DNA of 64,000 nt from Atlantibacter subterraneus (GTDB lineage Bacteria > Pseudomonadota > Gammaproteobacteria > Enterobacterales > Enterobacteriaceae), in assembly GCF_027853245.1 (NCBI RefSeq), contig NZ_JAPTZM010000004.1, one strand, 5' to 3'. This document shows, piece by piece, positions 61,309 to 64,000 of the stretch. The number at the start of each line of letters is the position of its first letter. Position 1 is the first letter of the stretch. The position numbers were made by a program, and so were the translations under genes. Below the pieces are notes generated by a model, which ran no database searches, was not told the DNA's origin, and was given only the letters and a program-made list of their open reading frames with translations.

Positions 61309-62473
61309 ATTCTGCCGCGCACAGCGTCTGGCGTTCGCGTCGGGAAGAGAGCACCACCAGCCCCAGACCGATAGCCGCAATCATCGCCCCCATCACCGGC
61401 ACCATGCTGAACCCTATGCCCGCCTGGATCACCGCGCCGCCCGCCGCCGCGCCCAGAGCATTGCCGAGGTTAAACGCGCCGATATTAACCGATGACGACA
61501 GCCCCGGCGCTTCGCTGGCTACGCGCATCACGCGCATCTGCAACGGCGGGACCACCGCAAAGGTCGCCGCGCCCCATACCACCATGCTCAGCGCCGCGCC
61601 AAATTCACTGCGCGCCAGCCACGGAATGGCGGCCATAATCACAATCAACAGCAGCAAAAAGCCTTTCAGGGTGCCGGTGACCGATTTATCTGCCAGGCGT
61701 CCGCCCAGCCAGTTGCCGAGGGAGAAACCGACGCCAATCAGCACCAGCATCGCGGTAACAAACAGCGGCGTGGCGTGAGTGACGTGCTGCAACACCGGAG
61801 AAATATAGGTATACAGCGTAAACATCGCCCCCGCGCCCAGCACGGTGGTCATCAGAGCGCTCACCACCTGCGGGCGCATCAGCACTGACAACTCCTTCTT
61901 CACGTCAGGGCGCTCGCCCGCACCGCCTTTCGGCAGCGACAACCCCAGGCTGACCATAGAAATCACGCCGAGGCCCGCCGTCGCCAGGAACGACATCCGC
62001 CAGCCGATGGTTTCGCCAAGCCAGGTCGCCGCCGGTACGCCGCCGATATTGGCGATGGTCAGCCCCATAAACATGGTAGCGACCGCGCTGGCCTGTTTAT
62101 GCTTCGGCACCACGCTTGCCGCTACCACCGATCCCAGGCCGAAAAACGCGCCGTGATTCAGGCTGGTGATAATGCGCGACACCATCAGGGTGGCGTAATC
62201 CGGCGCGATGGCGGACAGCACGTTGCCGAGCGTGAAAATCGCCATCAGGAAAATCAGCGCGCTGCGCCGGGCGCGATGCGACAGCAGCAGCGTCATCAGC
62301 GGCGCACCGACCATCACGCCTACCGCATAGGCGCTGATCAGCATCCCGGCGGCGGGGATCGACACGTCTACCCCTTTTGCGATGACCGGCAGCAGCCCCA
62401 TCGGTGAAAATTCTGTCGTACCGATCCCAAACGCGCCGATAGCCAGCGCCAGCAGCGGAGTGTTTATTTTCAT
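61307..62473 (-). CDS. ydhP: YdhP, major facilitator family exporter
   Basis: The start at 62473 (MKINTPLLALAIGAFGIGTTEF) gives 388 aa with 12 membrane segments. LISAYAVGVMVGAP and SLNHGAFFGLGSVVA are DHA1/DHA12-type exporter blocks. The substrate is unknown. It is divergent from purR across ynhF. Confidence 0.92.
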   Translation of the reverse strand: MKINTPLLALAIGAFGIGTTEFSPMGLLPVIAKGVDVSIPAAGMLISAYAVGVMVGAPLMTLLLSHRARRSALIFLMAIFTLGNVLSAIAPDYATLMVSRIITSLNHGAFFGLGSVVAASVVPKHKQASAVATMFMGLTIANIGGVPAATWLGETIGWRMSFLATAGLGVISMVSLGLSLPKGGAGERPDVKKELSVLMRPQVVSALMTTVLGAGAMFTLYTYISPVLQHVTHATPLFVTAMLVLIGVGFSLGNWLGGRLADKSVTGTLKGFLLLLIVIMAAIPWLARSEFGAALSMVVWGAATFAVVPPLQMRVMRVASEAPGLSSSVNIGAFNLGNALGAAAGGAVIQAGIGFSMVPVMGAMIAAIGLGLVVLSSRRERQTLCAAE

Positions 62474-62706
62474 GGGTAAATTCCAGAAGTTATGTCGCTT
62501 CACAGCGCTCTACGCAGGGCGACCTGTCAGAAAAAAGAAGCAAAGAGTGACATTTGTCACATCAGAAGGGAAGTAACCATTTTGGCAAAAGATTTTTGCA
62601 CAATTGTGAATAATAGAGGCGGCTATTGAGAAGAGGAACCAAACACCAAAAAACCGCAATTTTCTGGTGTTTGTTAATGCCAAACGCGATCGAAATACAA
62701 TTTTGT

Positions 62707-62796
62707 TTAGTTCAGAACGGCAACTAAACCGGTTGCCACAATCAGTCCCAGCACGATAACGGTTGTCACCAGAGAAAATTTCAGGTCTGTGCTCAT
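62707..62796 (-). CDS. ynhF: YnhF, small inner membrane protein
   Basis: A 29-aa single-segment peptide, MSTDLKFSLVTTVIVLGLIV then ATGLVAVLN, that matches E. coli YnhF, known to be made and retained with formyl-Met. AAGGAGAG precedes the start. It lies between ydhP and purR, as in E. coli. Confidence 0.93.
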   Translation of the reverse strand: MSTDLKFSLVTTVIVLGLIVATGLVAVLN

Positions 62797-63026
62797 TTTT
62801 GCTCTCCTTGTTACCCACATTAAAAGTGTGTGCAGATCATTTTTGCATAAATTCAGACAAAAATACCACGGGATTTAAACTGATATGCGTTTTCCCTCTT
62901 CCCCTTTTGCGCAAGATCAGACAAAATCCGTCGCTACCTTATTTTTCACCAGCCATTGACCCCCTCCTTTTGATGTCGCAATCCCCGACATGATGCAACC
63001 GAAATGTTGCGGACCGAGGTTGGCAT

Positions 63027-63042
63027 AGGCAAACGTTTAACC
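63027..63042. promoter_or_regulatory. PurR operator O1 of purR
   Basis: AGGCAAACGTTTAACC contains the PUR-box core GCAAACGTTT (63029-63038), 46 bases before the start codon. In E. coli purR is autoregulated through a site in this position. Confidence 0.85.
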
Positions 63043-63083
63043 TGTGATGAACAGGGGCTCGGAGAGGGTCTGGAGTAACAAGA

Positions 63084-64000
63084 ATGGCAACAATAAAAGA
63101 TGTCGCTAAACGCGCAAACGTTTCCACTACAACTGTGTCGCACGTTATTAACAAAACCCGCTTTGTTGCGGAAGAAACGCGCAATGCAGTCTGGGCAGCT
63201 ATTAAGGAATTGCACTATTCCCCCAGCGCCGTGGCACGCAGCTTAAAAGTTAACCACACCAAATCCATCGGTTTGCTGGCTACCAGCAGCGAAGCGCCCT
63301 ATTTTGCTGAAATCATTGAAGCCGTAGAAAACAGCTGCTTCAGCAAAGGCTATACCCTGATCCTCGGCAACGCCCACAACAACCAGGAAAAACAGCGCGC
63401 TTATCTGTCAATGATGGCGCAAAAGCGCGTCGACGGTTTACTGGTGATGTGCTCCGAATACCCGGAATCGCTGCTGTCGACACTGGAAGAGTACCGACAT
63501 ATCCCGATGGTGGTAATGGACTGGGGCGAAGCCAAAGCCGACTTCACCGACTCGGTGATCGATAACGCCTTCCAGGGCGGCTACATGGCTGGCCGCTATC
63601 TGATTGAACGCGGCCACCGCGAAATCGGCGTGATCCCCGGCCCGCTGGAGCGCAACACCGGCGCGGGCCGTCTGGCCGGTTTCCTGAAAGCGCTGGAAGA
63701 AGTGCAAATCGCCGTGCCGGAAAACTGGATTGTGCAGGGTGATTTCGAACCCGAATCCGGCTATCGCGCGATGCAGCAAATCCTTTCCCAGCAGCCGCGT
63801 CCTACCGCCGTGTTCTGCGGCGGCGACGTAATGGCGATGGGCGCGATTTGCGCCGCTGATGAGATGGGCCTGCGGGTGCCGCAGGATATTTCGGTGATCG
63901 GTTATGACAATGTGCGCAACGCGCGCTACTTTAGCCCGGCGTTGACCACCATCCACCAGCCGAAAGATTCGCTGGGCGAAACCGCGTTTAATATGCTGCT
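63084..64000 (+). CDS. purR: PurR, purine repressor, partial at the right edge
   Basis: ATG at 63084 (MATIKDVAKRANVSTTTVSH) opens the LacI-family protein; 305 of about 341 residues lie in the window. The HTH and hinge (YSPSAVARSLKVNHTK) and the periplasmic-type core are intact. It represses purine synthesis with hypoxanthine or guanine. A second operator lies inside its coding start. Confidence 0.97.
   Translation, partial: MATIKDVAKRANVSTTTVSHVINKTRFVAEETRNAVWAAIKELHYSPSAVARSLKVNHTKSIGLLATSSEAPYFAEIIEAVENSCFSKGYTLILGNAHNNQEKQRAYLSMMAQKRVDGLLVMCSEYPESLLSTLEEYRHIPMVVMDWGEAKADFTDSVIDNAFQGGYMAGRYLIERGHREIGVIPGPLERNTGAGRLAGFLKALEEVQIAVPENWIVQGDFEPESGYRAMQQILSQQPRPTAVFCGGDVMAMGAICAADEMGLRVPQDISVIGYDNVRNARYFSPALTTIHQPKDSLGETAFNML
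63112..63127. promoter_or_regulatory. PurR operator O2 inside purR
   Basis: The GCAAACGTTT core recurs at 63114-63123 in codons for RANVS. Its spacing of 85 bases from O1 is close to that of the two E. coli purR operators. Confidence 0.78.

Noticed and set aside
1..64000. tRNA or rRNA genes
   Set aside because: No cloverleaf or rRNA sequence was recognised on either strand; the prophage is not in a tRNA gene at this end.

Overview
The window is the right-hand part of an integrated, AT-rich siphovirus prophage (about 1-28,720) followed by about 35 kb of GC-richer enterobacterial chromosome. The chromosomal order (malX-malY-add-ydgJ-cnu-ydgK-rsxABCDGE-nth-dtpA-gstA-pdxY-tyrS-pdxH-mliC-anmK-slyB-slyA-ydhIJK-sodC-ydhF-ydhL-nemR-nemA-gloA-rnt-grxD-mepH-sodB-ydhP-ynhF-purR) is the Escherichia coli gene order, but lhr and blr are not found, a diguanylate cyclase gene sits between slyB and slyA, and an ERIC element lies between pdxH and tyrS. 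This points to an Enterobacteriaceae member outside Escherichia (Enterobacter/Kosakonia-like); the species cannot be fixed from the sequence alone.

Prophage, left part (1-2,950): minus-strand genes (two small unknowns, a Rha/KilAC-type antirepressor, a 55-aa HTH protein), then about 1.3 kb without convincing genes but full of inverted and direct repeats. Prophage, right part (2,951-26,691): one long plus-strand late module in lambda-like order: HNH endonuclease, large terminase, gpW-like joiner, portal, fused protease-capsid, FII-like and U-like connectors, a tube-like protein fused to fibre modules, a 1,081-aa tail fibre with its assembly protein, the plain tail tube, two tail-assembly chaperones joined by a candidate -1 frameshift site, tape measure, M/L/K-like tail-tip genes, a J-like tip protein, and a lysis region with an M15 peptidase endolysin. 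A large serine recombinase gene (minus) closes the prophage. The 3' end of malX follows directly, so the phage appears to have inserted into malX.

The most unusual features are in the late module. A TAAATA motif followed by a hairpin recurs 15-48 nt upstream of many phage start codons; in two cases the stem contains the start codon and the loop shows the Shine-Dalgarno sequence. The module also has two visibly paralogous tube proteins, one carrying a fibre-like C-terminus, and a possible internal start for the capsid, again preceded by TAAATA and a hairpin.

The chromosomal part holds maltose-regulon (malY), purine salvage (add, purR), redox (rsx electron-transport complex, sodC, sodB, grxD, nemA, gloA), vitamin B6 (pdxY, pdxH), cell-wall (anmK, mliC, mepH) and efflux (ydhIJK, ydhP) genes. 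Recognisable control sites include a PhoP box before slyB, a consensus SlyA box at slyA, NemR boxes before nemR and before nemA, and two PurR operators at purR.
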